Notes under the pieces: generated by a model | The model's database searches: none | What the model saw: the letters and a program-made list of their open reading frames with translations, nothing else | Told to the model about the DNA's origin: nothing | Translations under genes and position numbers: made by a program | Part shown: piece after piece, positions 7,376 through 15,195 of the stretch | Position numbering within the stretch: the first letter of the stretch is position 1 | Layout of the letters: every line of letters begins with the position of its first letter | Assembly: GCA_049997955.1 (NCBI GenBank) | Contig: JAEBDY010000004.1 | Span: 62,001-126,000 of the forward strand | From: Umezawaea sp049997955 | GTDB taxonomy: Bacteria > Actinomycetota > Actinomycetes > Mycobacteriales > Pseudonocardiaceae | Length of the DNA stretch: 64,000 nt | Reading direction: 5' to 3'

Positions 7376-8826
7376 CAGTCCCCCGTCGGCAGTTGGGTGA
7401 GGAAGGCGAGGAAGGCGCCGTAGCGCTTGATCTCGTCGGTGTCCCAGCGGACGTAGGCGGTGTAGTCGTGCAGGTGTACCGCGATGCGCAGGGTGGCGGC
7501 GCGTTGGACGGCGGCGTCGAGTGGGCGGCCGCAGCCTTCGAAGAAGGCGTCGACGAGTCGTTGCCAGGCTTTGGCGTCGTCGGGTCGGCGCCATCGCAGT
7601 TCCACGAGTTCGCCCAGGACGTAGCCGAGGTCGTGGTCGCGTGGTGCGGTGCCGGTGTCCTCGCCGATGAGCAGGGCCGCTCCGGTGGTTTCGGGGATCA
7701 CGGCGGCCAGTCCTGGTGCTCCGTGCACGGTGACGAGGTCGGTTCTGGCGGTCAGTTCCGCGGTCCAGGAGCGGAGTGCCTGCCATTGGGGTTCGTCCAT
7801 GGTGGTGCGCAGCAGGGGGGCCGCGGCGGCTGCGGCGGGGGTGTCGGCGCGGTCGTCGAGCCAGCGGGTCAGCCTGGTCAGTGCGGGGGGTGGGGTGAGG
7901 TCGGTGGGGGTGCCGGGTCGGTCGTGCAGTGCGGTCAGTGCTTGGCCGAGCCCGGCGAGGAGGTCTGTGGTGGCGTTGTCGGGGCCGTCGGTGATCAGTG
8001 CTTCGGCTAGTGATCTGGGTCCGGTCACGAGGTAGTCGCGTTGTCGGGGGTCGTGTCCGCCGGGGCAGAGCCGGACCGGGCCTGGTGTGGTGGTGTCGGG
8101 GTGTGTGGTGTCGTGGGTGCGGAAGTCCGTGCGTGCCAGGGGGCCTGGTGTGCGGGTCCACCGGTGGCCCTGTGGTGTGCGGTGGATGGTCGTGGTGAGC
8201 AGTCCTGTGCCGAACGATTCCGCGACGTGTGGTCCGTGGCTGCGGTCGAGGTGTTCGACCAGTCGGGTCAGGACGTCGGACAGCGGGGCTGGGCTGCCTC
8301 GTTCGGTGCGGCGGGTGGTGATGCTGGTGCCTTGTCGGGCGGGGACGAGGATGACGTCGGGTCGTTCGGCCAGTCGGGCCCAGTGTTGCCGGTAGGCGTG
8401 TCCGTCGATCGCGCCGGGTGGTAGGGCGGGGGCGAGGGCGATCGGCGCGGTCGTGCTCTGCAGGGTCAGCAGTGCGGGGGTGTCGGCCAGGCCGAGGGCG
8501 AATCGGCCCAGGAAGTGCAGGGTGGCCGGGAAGACGACGACGGCTTGGGCCCAGGTGGCGAGGCGGACGTGGGGGGCGTCGGCGCCGTCGGTGGGCCATT
8601 CGTCGAGGAGGACTTCGCCGCCGCTGGTGGCGGCCAGGGCGGCAGGGGTGACGAAGCGGGTGGCGCTGCGGGTCAGGACGACTTTCAGGTCGAGTTCGGT
8701 GGTTTCGCGGAGCCAGGCGAGCCAGCCCGGTGTGGAGCTGGCGGCGACTGCCCCGGTGACCACGACGAGGAGTCTGTCGATTCCGAGTGCGGGGGCTCGG
8801 TCGGGGTCGGCGAGGTAGCCGGTCAT
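7375..8826 (-). CDS. lanD: LanD-like flavoprotein Cys decarboxylase fused to a degenerate APH-like domain
   Basis: 483 residues. Residues 17-170 are an HFCD flavoprotein domain: RLLVVVTGAVAASSTPGW near the N-terminus, the catalytic-type His in APHVRLATWAQAVVVFPAT, and PATLHFLGRFALGLAD matching the PASANT region of EpiD/LanD enzymes. These oxidatively decarboxylate a C-terminal cysteine to the enethiol that forms AviCys or AviMeCys; the PxMNxxMW clamp is only loosely kept (APALPPGAI). The C-terminal 300 residues look like an aminoglycoside-phosphotransferase fold: VHGAPGLAAV where HGDxxxxN is expected, then DHDLGYVLGELVEL. The catalytic Asp is lost, so this half is probably a binding or pseudokinase module. 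ATG overlaps the reductase stop (ATGA). Confidence 0.85.
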   Translation of the reverse strand: MTGYLADPDRAPALGIDRLLVVVTGAVAASSTPGWLAWLRETTELDLKVVLTRSATRFVTPAALAATSGGEVLLDEWPTDGADAPHVRLATWAQAVVVFPATLHFLGRFALGLADTPALLTLQSTTAPIALAPALPPGAIDGHAYRQHWARLAERPDVILVPARQGTSITTRRTERGSPAPLSDVLTRLVEHLDRSHGPHVAESFGTGLLTTTIHRTPQGHRWTRTPGPLARTDFRTHDTTHPDTTTPGPVRLCPGGHDPRQRDYLVTGPRSLAEALITDGPDNATTDLLAGLGQALTALHDRPGTPTDLTPPPALTRLTRWLDDRADTPAAAAAAPLLRTTMDEPQWQALRSWTAELTARTDLVTVHGAPGLAAVIPETTGAALLIGEDTGTAPRDHDLGYVLGELVELRWRRPDDAKAWQRLVDAFFEGCGRPLDAAVQRAATLRIAVHLHDYTAYVRWDTDEIKRYGAFLAFLTQLPTGD

Positions 8827-9785
8827 CGGGTGGCCGCCGCGACGATCGTCTCGATGTCCTGGCGTGCGGCGGCGCTGCCCGCGCTGAGGTGGACGCCGGT
8901 GGTGTTGATCACGACCTCGTCGACGCCTGCGGCGTGGAACCGGGCGATGCCCTTGGCTATGTCGTCGGGGTCGCCGGTGAGGAACGCGCCGCCTTCGACG
9001 AGTTTGGCGGCGCCGCTTGGAGGGTCGGCCGGATCGATGTCGATCCCGGCTTGGCGCAGCATGTCGCGGTAGTGGGGTCCTTGCAGATGGGGGCCGCTGC
9101 CGGCGAGAGCGATGGCGGTGGGGTCGCGGTCGTCGGCAGCGAGGCACATGGGGACCATCGCGACCACGCGCGGTGTGGGTCTGCCTTCGGCTTCGGCGCC
9201 CGCGCGCAGTCGTGGCAGGAGCACGTCGGCTATGTAGTGGGCGGGTGCGAGCCAGGTGATGGCCACGTCGGCCACCGCGCCCGCGATCTCGGCCATGCGG
9301 GGTCGCATCACGCCGAGGCCGACTTCGACTCCGGGGTGCGGGACGGGGAACAGGGACATGTCGCAGTGCACGTAGTCGCCGTCGAGTCGTACGTGGTCGC
9401 CCGCGAGCAGGGCGCGGACTGTGCTCGTGTACTCCTTGGCGGCTGTCAGCGGGCTGGTGTAGCGGCTGCCCAGCAGTGCTTCTTGCAGGTCGGCGGTGCC
9501 GGGGCCGAAGCCCGCGACGACGGGGTGTCCGGTGGCCAGTGCCAGTGATCGTGCCTGCAACGCGGCTTGCAGTGGCTGCCGGAACGGCATCAGCGTCACG
9601 CCGATGCCGCACGGTACGCGGAAGCCGCAGGCCGCGGCGTAGGTGAACGGGTCGTGCGGGTCGAGGAGCTGGGTTTGGCCCTGCCACAGTCGTGTCGCGT
9701 TGGTCCACTGCACGAGTGCCGCGTAGGGCAGGGCCTGTTCGTGCCGGATAGGCACGAACGGCATGAGCACCGACACCGATCCCAC
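8823..9785 (-). CDS. lanJ: LLM-class F420-dependent reductase (LanJ-like, D-amino acid formation)
   Basis: 320 residues of the luciferase-like monooxygenase/F420 oxidoreductase fold, including GIGVTLMPFRQPLQAA (about 60-75), the VVAGFGPG loop and DVAITWLAPAHYIADVLLPRL. In class V lanthipeptide clusters such an F420H2-dependent enzyme hydrogenates dehydroalanine or dehydrobutyrine to D-Ala or D-Abu, and that is the best contextual role. The predicted GTG start at 9785 is 3 bp after the exporter stop; a later ATG at 9764 (MPFVPIRH) is possible. The stop overlaps the lanD ATG by four bases. Confidence 0.85.
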   Translation of the reverse strand: MGSVSVLMPFVPIRHEQALPYAALVQWTNATRLWQGQTQLLDPHDPFTYAAACGFRVPCGIGVTLMPFRQPLQAALQARSLALATGHPVVAGFGPGTADLQEALLGSRYTSPLTAAKEYTSTVRALLAGDHVRLDGDYVHCDMSLFPVPHPGVEVGLGVMRPRMAEIAGAVADVAITWLAPAHYIADVLLPRLRAGAEAEGRPTPRVVAMVPMCLAADDRDPTAIALAGSGPHLQGPHYRDMLRQAGIDIDPADPPSGAAKLVEGGAFLTGDPDDIAKGIARFHAAGVDEVVINTTGVHLSAGSAAARQDIETIVAAATR

Positions 9786-9788
9786 GGT

Positions 9789-11555
9789 TCAGCCCGCCGG
9801 GGTGGCGTTGTCGAGCAGTTGACCCCGCACGAGGTTGGCGTAGTCCGGGGAGGTGGTGGCCAGTTCTTCGTGGGTGCCCTGTGCGGTGACCCTGGCGGCG
9901 TCGAGCACGATGACGTGGTCGGCGTGGACCACCGTGGACAGCCGGTGGGCGACGACGAGCACGGCGCGGTCGGCGGCGAGGCGTTCGACGAGGTCGCGGA
10001 GTCGGTGTTCGTTGACGCCGTCGAGTTGTGATGAGGGTTCGTCGAGCACGACCAGGGGGGTGTCGGCGACGAAGGCCCTGGCCAGGGCGAGGCGTTGTCG
10101 TTGGCCTCCGGAGAGGTCGGTTTCCGTGCCCAGTGGGGTGTCGAGGCCGTAGGGCAGGGCGCGCACGGCGTCGTCGAGGCCTACTTCGGTGAGGGCGGTG
10201 TACAGCTCGTCGTCGGTGAGTTCCCGGTTCTGGCCGAGTTGGAGGTTGGCGCGGACGGTGTCGGCGAGCAGGGTGAAGGACTGGTCGACGTAGGTGATGC
10301 GGGAGCGCAGTTCGTCGAGCGGGAGTTTGGATGCGGGGGTGCCCAGCAGGTGCACTTCGCCTGATTCGGGGACCAGGAGTCGTTCCACGAGGCCGAGCAT
10401 CGTGCTCTTGCCCGCGCCGGAGCGTCCGACGACGGCGGTCAGGCCGCGGCGGGGTACTTCCAGGGTGACGTCGATGAGGGCGGGTCGGTCGTCGTAGCTG
10501 TAGGAGACGTTGTCGAAGCGCAGGGCGGGTGCGGTGGGGTCGGGGGTGGGGCGGTTCGCGTCGCCTGGGCCGTGTCGCTCGGTTTCCAGGGGTAGTTCGA
10601 AGATCTCGTTGAACCGTTGCTGGGCGACCATGCCGCCTTGCAGCGCGGTCATGCTCGACGCGGCCATGACCACGGGTGCGGCGAGTTGGAGCAGGTAGAG
10701 CAGGAAGGCGGCGAAAGCGGCGAGTTCGAGGTCGCCGCTTGCGACGCGCGCTCCCCCGCCGACGATGACCGCGACCAGGGCGACCTGTTGGCCCAGGGTG
10801 ATGGCGGGCAGTACGAGTGATTCGAGGCGGGCGGCTTTGAGTTCCAGGCCGTTGACCCGTCGGGCGACATCGGCGAGGGTGTCGGCGACCTTGGTCTCGG
10901 CGCGGTAGGCCTTGATGATGGGGACGGCGCCGAGGACCGCGACGAATCGTTCGGCCATGTGGCCGATGTCGTGTTGCATGCTCATGTATGTCGAGCGCAG
11001 TGAGCGGATCACGCCGATCACGATGACGGCCGCGACGACGAAGGACACGAGGGTGATCAGGAGCAGGAGCCAGTCCAGGAACGCCATTACCACGATGGTG
11101 CCGAGGAGGGTGATCGCGGCGAGCGGGAGTTGCAGGCCGGTTTCGATGGCGCCTTTGACCTGGGCGGCGTCTGCGGTGAGGCGGGAGGACAGGTCGCCTG
11201 CGCCTTTGCGTCGTGATTCCTCGACGGGGATGCCGAGGCTGTGGCGCATCACGCGGTCGCGCAGTCGGAAGATGAGGGCGTTGCCGATGCGTTGGAGCCG
11301 GTAGGTTCCGGCGGCGCCCGCGAGCGCGCCGCCGATGGCGACGGCGACCATGGCGGTGATCCAGAGGGCGATGGCGTCGCCCGCCTGCACGGCGGTGATC
11401 ACCTTGGCCATCAGCAGCGGCAGGGCGAGGGTGCCTGCCGAGGACAGCAGGGCGAGCACGATGATGACGGCGATCTTGCCGCGCTGGCCGCGCAGCAGGT
11501 CGGGGAACAGTTGGAGGCCGCCGGTGGGTGCGGTGGTGCCGGGGGTCGGGTTCAT
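9789..11555 (-). CDS. lanT: ABC transporter with fused permease and ATPase (lanthipeptide exporter)
   Basis: 588 residues. Six transmembrane helices fill roughly residues 25-310 (for example VIIVLALLSSAGTLALPLL). The nucleotide-binding domain follows with Walker A GRSGAGKST, signature LSGGQRQRL and Walker B LVVLDEPSS. No N-terminal C39 peptidase domain is present, so it exports but does not cut its substrate, leaving leader removal to another protease. ATG at 11555-11553 overlaps the methyltransferase stop (ATGA). Export of the finished peptide, and possibly self-protection, is inferred from position. Confidence 0.92.
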   Translation of the reverse strand: MNPTPGTTAPTGGLQLFPDLLRGQRGKIAVIIVLALLSSAGTLALPLLMAKVITAVQAGDAIALWITAMVAVAIGGALAGAAGTYRLQRIGNALIFRLRDRVMRHSLGIPVEESRRKGAGDLSSRLTADAAQVKGAIETGLQLPLAAITLLGTIVVMAFLDWLLLLITLVSFVVAAVIVIGVIRSLRSTYMSMQHDIGHMAERFVAVLGAVPIIKAYRAETKVADTLADVARRVNGLELKAARLESLVLPAITLGQQVALVAVIVGGGARVASGDLELAAFAAFLLYLLQLAAPVVMAASSMTALQGGMVAQQRFNEIFELPLETERHGPGDANRPTPDPTAPALRFDNVSYSYDDRPALIDVTLEVPRRGLTAVVGRSGAGKSTMLGLVERLLVPESGEVHLLGTPASKLPLDELRSRITYVDQSFTLLADTVRANLQLGQNRELTDDELYTALTEVGLDDAVRALPYGLDTPLGTETDLSGGQRQRLALARAFVADTPLVVLDEPSSQLDGVNEHRLRDLVERLAADRAVLVVAHRLSTVVHADHVIVLDAARVTAQGTHEELATTSPDYANLVRGQLLDNATPAG

Positions 11556-12640
11556 GCCGCCACCACCCGGAATCCCAGCAGGGATCGGACTTCGGTCTCG
11601 GTGCCGCGCCAGTGGGGTTGCAGTCCGGCGGTGGCGGCGAGGGCGAGGAGTTCGTCGACCGTGCGCACGGGGGTGGTGATCGTGGCGGCGATGTAGAGGT
11701 CGGCGCCGGTGGACATGAGGTCGGAGGCGGTTTCGCCGGTGGGGTGCAGGTTGACCTCGGCCAGCAGGACTCGGCCGCCGGGTCCTGCCGCGGTGGCGAC
11801 CCTGCGCAGGATGGTGACGGCTTGGTCGTCGGTCCAGTCGGCCAGGATCGCCGAGAGCAGGTAGACGTCGGAGCCGCGGGGCAGTTCGTCGAAGTAGCTG
11901 GCGACGACGGCTTCGGCGCGGTCGGCGAGTCCGGCTTCGGCGAGGCGTTTGCGGGCGATGATCACCGAGTTGGGCAGGTCGACGACTCGTCCGTTCAGGT
12001 GTTCGTGGCGGGTCAGCAGTTCGATGAGCAGGGAGCCGTTGTTGCCGCCGACGTCGGTGACGTGGGTGACCTCGGCCCACGGGTAATCGTCGACGATGTT
12101 CTGCGCGTCCCAGGCGATTCCGGTGCCCATCTGCTTGTCCAGCGAGTCGAGGTAGGTGGGGTCGTGCTGGACGTCGGACCAGAAGTCGACGCCGAACACG
12201 CCGGCGTGGCAGGCGGTTCCGGTGCGGACGGTGTGCAGGACGTTGATCAGGCCGAGTTCGCCGCGGCCCAGCACTCCGTCGGAGTCGAGGAACGCGGACA
12301 TGCCCAGCGGGTGGTCCGAGCGCAGCAGCTCCCCCATCTCGGTGAGGCCGTAGACGTCGTCGTCGCCGTCGGTGGTGGTGCGGGTGAACAGGCCGACCGA
12401 GGCCAGGTAGCGCAGCAACCGGCCGAGCGCGTCGGGGTGGGCGTCGACGTCGATCGCGAGGTCCGCGACCCCGGTGAGGCCGGCGGCGATGCGGTCGGCC
12501 ACCTTGAGGGTGGCCGCCGCGCGGATGGCCGCGGGTCGCAGGATGCCGATCATCTCGGCGAGGGCCTCGGCGGCGGAGGGCTGTCCGGTCTGCGCCGTGT
12601 CGGCTGCCGGCGGAGGACTCGCCGGTGCTTGGCTCGTCAA
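11552..12640 (-). CDS. SAM-dependent methyltransferase of the O-methyltransferase 2 fold
   Basis: 362 residues from a TTG start at 12640, chosen because GAGGAG sits 9 nt upstream; longer in-frame starts would run into the precursor gene. An N-terminal winged-helix dimerisation region (about 30-120) precedes the SAM-binding fold with VTDVGGNNGSLLIELL and VVDLPNSV. Plant-type O-methyltransferases carry a catalytic His in LHDW; here the site reads ILADWTDDQA, so the base is missing. That fits methylation of an amine, perhaps the peptide N-terminus, better than a classical O-methylation, but the substrate is inferred. It starts 92 bp after the precursor stop, beyond a strong hairpin. Confidence 0.82.
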   Translation of the reverse strand: MTSQAPASPPPAADTAQTGQPSAAEALAEMIGILRPAAIRAAATLKVADRIAAGLTGVADLAIDVDAHPDALGRLLRYLASVGLFTRTTTDGDDDVYGLTEMGELLRSDHPLGMSAFLDSDGVLGRGELGLINVLHTVRTGTACHAGVFGVDFWSDVQHDPTYLDSLDKQMGTGIAWDAQNIVDDYPWAEVTHVTDVGGNNGSLLIELLTRHEHLNGRVVDLPNSVIIARKRLAEAGLADRAEAVVASYFDELPRGSDVYLLSAILADWTDDQAVTILRRVATAAGPGGRVLLAEVNLHPTGETASDLMSTGADLYIAATITTPVRTVDELLALAATAGLQPHWRGTETEVRSLLGFRVVAA

Positions 12641-12680
12641 GGCCTGGTTCTCCTCGCTGGTCCGGGAATGGTGTGGTCCC

Positions 12681-12716
12681 CTGTGCGGGGCGGCCGTCGC
12701 AGGCCGCCCCGCACAG
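12681..12716 (-). terminator. Strong hairpin between precursor and modification genes (attenuator)
   Basis: CTGTGCGGGGCGGCC pairs perfectly with GGCCGCCCCGCACAG around a six-base loop, a 15-bp stem. It lies 17 bp past the precursor stop and ahead of the methyltransferase. In lanthipeptide operons such a structure commonly lets precursor mRNA accumulate above that of the enzymes. There is no long U tract, so partial termination or 3'-end protection is more likely than a full stop. Confidence 0.78.
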
Positions 12717-12732
12717 GCGTGGTCGTGCTGGG

Positions 12733-12912
12733 TCAGCAGGTGACGCGCAGTGTCCACAGCGCCGAGTTGAAGCAGGGAACGGAGCTGGCCGAGGCGCACG
12801 GGAGGGTGGTGGCGGGCGCGTCGGTGGCGGCGTTCACGCTCAGCTCGGCGGTGCTGACGTAGGCGTCGTAGCTGCCGATCAGGTCCATGATGGCAGTGCT
12901 CTTGTTTTCCAT
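12733..12912 (-). CDS. lanA: Class V lanthipeptide precursor peptide
   Basis: 59 residues, beginning MENKSTAIMDLIGSYDAY and continuing with an acidic, Ala-rich leader to about residue 30. The Ser/Thr/Cys-rich C-terminal part includes TTLPCASASSVPCF and ends TLRVTC. Cysteines are at 39, 47 and the C-terminus (59). Thr54 lies five residues before the terminal Cys, the spacing used for six-residue AviMeCys rings in thioamitide-type peptides, which fits the neighbouring decarboxylase. GAGGGAGA precedes the ATG at 12912 by 5 nt. A small hairpin (CCCGGC/GCCGGG, 12936-12953) lies in the leader mRNA. The core boundary is unknown; a cut near the Ala/Asp/Pro stretch at 28-34 is a guess. Confidence 0.88.
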   Translation of the reverse strand: MENKSTAIMDLIGSYDAYVSTAELSVNAATDAPATTLPCASASSVPCFNSALWTLRVTC

Positions 12913-13005
12913 TTTCGTCTCCCTCGGTGGGAAATCCCGGCTGAACGGCCGGGCAAGGAGCGCAGGTGTTGCGCCCCCAGCGAGCGGTTCAGATCCTCGA
13001 ATCGG

Positions 13006-13974
13006 TCAGAGTGCGGGTGATGTGGTGTTGCGGGCCGGGTCGGCGGGGTCGATGGCGGCGTCGGTGAAGGCCGCGGCCACGGCCTCGTCCCGCGGTGAGC
13101 CGTCGATCGCGGCGGCCACCAGGGCTCTGGCGAGCACCGCGGCCCGGTGTTGGCCGAAGCTCAGGCCGCGCATCTCGGGTCGGGGGTCGGTCGGCTCCCA
13201 GGCGATGGCCATCCCGGGGGCGAGGCGGTGGGTGAACACCGAGGTGTCCGGGAGCAGTCCGGGGTGGTCCGCGAGCAGGTCGGCCAGTTCCGCGGGCAGT
13301 GCGGTGTCCCGGTCGGACAGGTAGACCACGATCGCGTCCCGGCGCGGGTAGAGCGCGCGGGTCGAGAGCACCTTCGCCTGGTAGCCGACCGCTCGGGACT
13401 CCAGGTGGGCTACTGCGGTGGCCCATGCCCGAGCCGCGTCGTGCGGTGCCGCGATGTGCAGGTACAGCCGCAGCAGCCGGTCGCCGATCGGTTTCGGCCT
13501 CGACGCGGTGGCCAGGAAGAACCCGGGGGACACCGCAGGTCGCAGCGCGGGCGCCGACACCGTCACGACAGTGCCCGGCACGTGAGGGCCGGGGTCGTGG
13601 ACGTCGTGGGCGGACACCCAGATGCGGATCCCGTCGCACAGCACCAGGACCGTGTCCGGGTCGGCGTCGGGGGCCCACTGCCCGGCGTCGCAGACGACGA
13701 CCCGGCGGGTGGTGGACCGGTGTGCGACGGCGGCGGCGAAGGTGTGTTCGAGGTCGGGGTCGCGCAGCCGGAACGGCAGGTCGCTGCTCTCGGTCCGGCC
13801 GGTGTGCAGCACGTCGTACAGGGCGGCGGACAACCTGCCGCGCAGTTCCGTCGGGCTGTCCGCCTCGACGGTCCGCCCCGGCAGTTCGGCGACCAGACCC
13901 GACGAGGGGATCACGATGTCGGCCAGTGCGGCGCTCAGGGCCGCGTTGAGCGCGGGCGTGGTGGTGGCGGTCAT
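13006..13974 (-). CDS. lanY: HopA1-like protein (class V LanY, phospho-Ser/Thr lyase)
   Basis: 322 residues matching the type III effector HopA1 family in layout, with RLYLHIAAPHDAARAWATAV near the middle and DAIVVYLSDRD, GLSFGQHRAAVLARALVAA in the C-terminal part. HopA1-like lyases in thioamitide and class V lanthipeptide clusters remove phosphate from kinase-phosphorylated Ser/Thr to give Dha/Dhb. Its ATG overlaps the kinase stop by four bases (ATGA), so kinase and lyase are made together. Its stop is 93 bp before the precursor ATG. Ring closure may be spontaneous or need another factor; no separate cyclase gene is evident. Confidence 0.82.
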   Translation of the reverse strand: MTATTTPALNAALSAALADIVIPSSGLVAELPGRTVEADSPTELRGRLSAALYDVLHTGRTESSDLPFRLRDPDLEHTFAAAVAHRSTTRRVVVCDAGQWAPDADPDTVLVLCDGIRIWVSAHDVHDPGPHVPGTVVTVSAPALRPAVSPGFFLATASRPKPIGDRLLRLYLHIAAPHDAARAWATAVAHLESRAVGYQAKVLSTRALYPRRDAIVVYLSDRDTALPAELADLLADHPGLLPDTSVFTHRLAPGMAIAWEPTDPRPEMRGLSFGQHRAAVLARALVAAAIDGSPRDEAVAAAFTDAAIDPADPARNTTSPAL

Positions 13975-15107
13975 GGGGTGGCCCCGAATCCGAGCGCGTC
14001 GGCGAAGCGCTCCGGCTGGGTCAGCGCGGCGCGGCCGATTCCCGCGGCGGCGCGTTCGATGCCGGAGACGCGGGAGGTGCGGCCCGCGGCGGCGAGCAGC
14101 CTGTCGAGCAGGTGCCACCCGGCGAAGGCCGTCGCGCGGACGGCCAGTGCGCGGAAGTCCTCTCCGCTGCCGTCGCGCTGGGCGCGGTAGGCCTGCCAGA
14201 ACGATTCCGTGCGCGAGCGCAGCCTGCTGAGGTGCTCGACGCCGCGGGCCAGGACGACCTCGTGGGTGAGGTCCAGGTCCAGGAACGCGGACTCGCCGCG
14301 CGAGGTGACGATGTCGAGCATCGCGCGTTGCAGCCACTGCCCGGCGAAGTTGCCGAGGTCGCGGGCGGGGTCGGCCAGGCGGAACTCCTCCCAGTCGGTC
14401 ACGTGCAGGACGTCGCCGCTGACGAGGAACTGGTCGAGTCGCAGGTCGCAGTGCGCGGGCACCGGGATGGCCCCGGCTTCGTCGGCGCACAGCCGCCGCA
14501 CCGCCGCGTGCAGGGCCTGGTCCTGCTGGAGCAGCCGCCAGCTGTCGAGTTCGGCGATGGTCAGGGTGTCGAACATGCCGAGCGGCAGGCCGACCAGGAA
14601 CCGCGGGTCGGGCATGTGGGGCGGGCTGTTGTCCAGGTGCTCCAGCGGGAGCGGCCCGGAGGCGTGCACCGCGCCGATCGCCCGGCCCGCCGCGGCGGCC
14701 AGCGCGTCGTCGAAGCGGTCCTGGGTGGCCAGTTCGGCACCGGAGACCGCGTCGTCCACATGGGCGTAGGCGCACAGGCCCGCGTCCTCGTCGAGAGCGA
14801 GCAGTCGCGGTGTGCGCACGGCGTCCCGGTCCAGATCGGCTCGGGTCCGCTCGAACGCGGCGAGGCGGGCGAGGCGGTCGGCGACGTGCTCGGCGCTGCC
14901 GACGAGCCGCTTGACGAACAGCCGCGTGCCGGAGGTCGTCGGGCCGATCCAGACGTCGTTGCGGCCAGGAGGGGCGGTCAGCTCGTCGCGGTGGAACGAC
15001 CCGTGGCCCAGTCGCCGGAGCAGCGCGTCCACTTCGGGAGCCGTGTCGAGGTCCACCGGCGTGAATTGCGCGTTCCACCGGGTTGGTGGTTCCGTTTTCG
15101 TGATCAC
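13971..15107 (-). CDS. lanK: APH-fold peptide kinase (class V LanK)
   Basis: 378 residues of the aminoglycoside-phosphotransferase fold with intact catalytic residues: Lys66 in LFVKRL, HCD at 219-221 followed by LRLDQF, and DWE at 238-240 with FRLADPARDLG. In class V systems this enzyme phosphorylates Ser/Thr of the precursor before elimination by LanY. GTG at 15107 follows GGGGGA at 5 nt. It is the first gene of the cluster and sits behind a plausible promoter at 15167-15195. Without the lyase, precursor and decarboxylase next to it, it would be called a generic APH, so the specific role rests on context. Confidence 0.85.
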   Translation of the reverse strand: MITKTEPPTRWNAQFTPVDLDTAPEVDALLRRLGHGSFHRDELTAPPGRNDVWIGPTTSGTRLFVKRLVGSAEHVADRLARLAAFERTRADLDRDAVRTPRLLALDEDAGLCAYAHVDDAVSGAELATQDRFDDALAAAAGRAIGAVHASGPLPLEHLDNSPPHMPDPRFLVGLPLGMFDTLTIAELDSWRLLQQDQALHAAVRRLCADEAGAIPVPAHCDLRLDQFLVSGDVLHVTDWEEFRLADPARDLGNFAGQWLQRAMLDIVTSRGESAFLDLDLTHEVVLARGVEHLSRLRSRTESFWQAYRAQRDGSGEDFRALAVRATAFAGWHLLDRLLAAAGRTSRVSGIERAAAGIGRAALTQPERFADALGFGATP

Positions 15108-15166
15108 GCGATCCCCCGTTCAACTGCTGCACTTTTCGCGCCCCCCTGGCGCCTTGAGGTCAGCCG

Positions 15167-15195
15167 AACGTAACAGTGGGCAATGTGTTGTTCAA
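15167..15195 (-). promoter_or_regulatory. Candidate promoter for the lanthipeptide operon
   Basis: On the minus strand TTGAAC (15195-15190) and TACGTT (15172-15167) are separated by exactly 17 bp and lie about 60 bp before the lanK GTG. The match to a housekeeping promoter is good for -35 and moderate for -10. No regulator gene adjoins it, so control of the cluster is likely by a distant factor. Confidence 0.5.

Noticed and set aside
4979..15107. Thioamitide (thioviridamide-like) cluster as an alternative
   Set aside because: Kinase, HopA1 and decarboxylase are shared, but no YcaO/TfuA gene is present, so thioamides are not expected.
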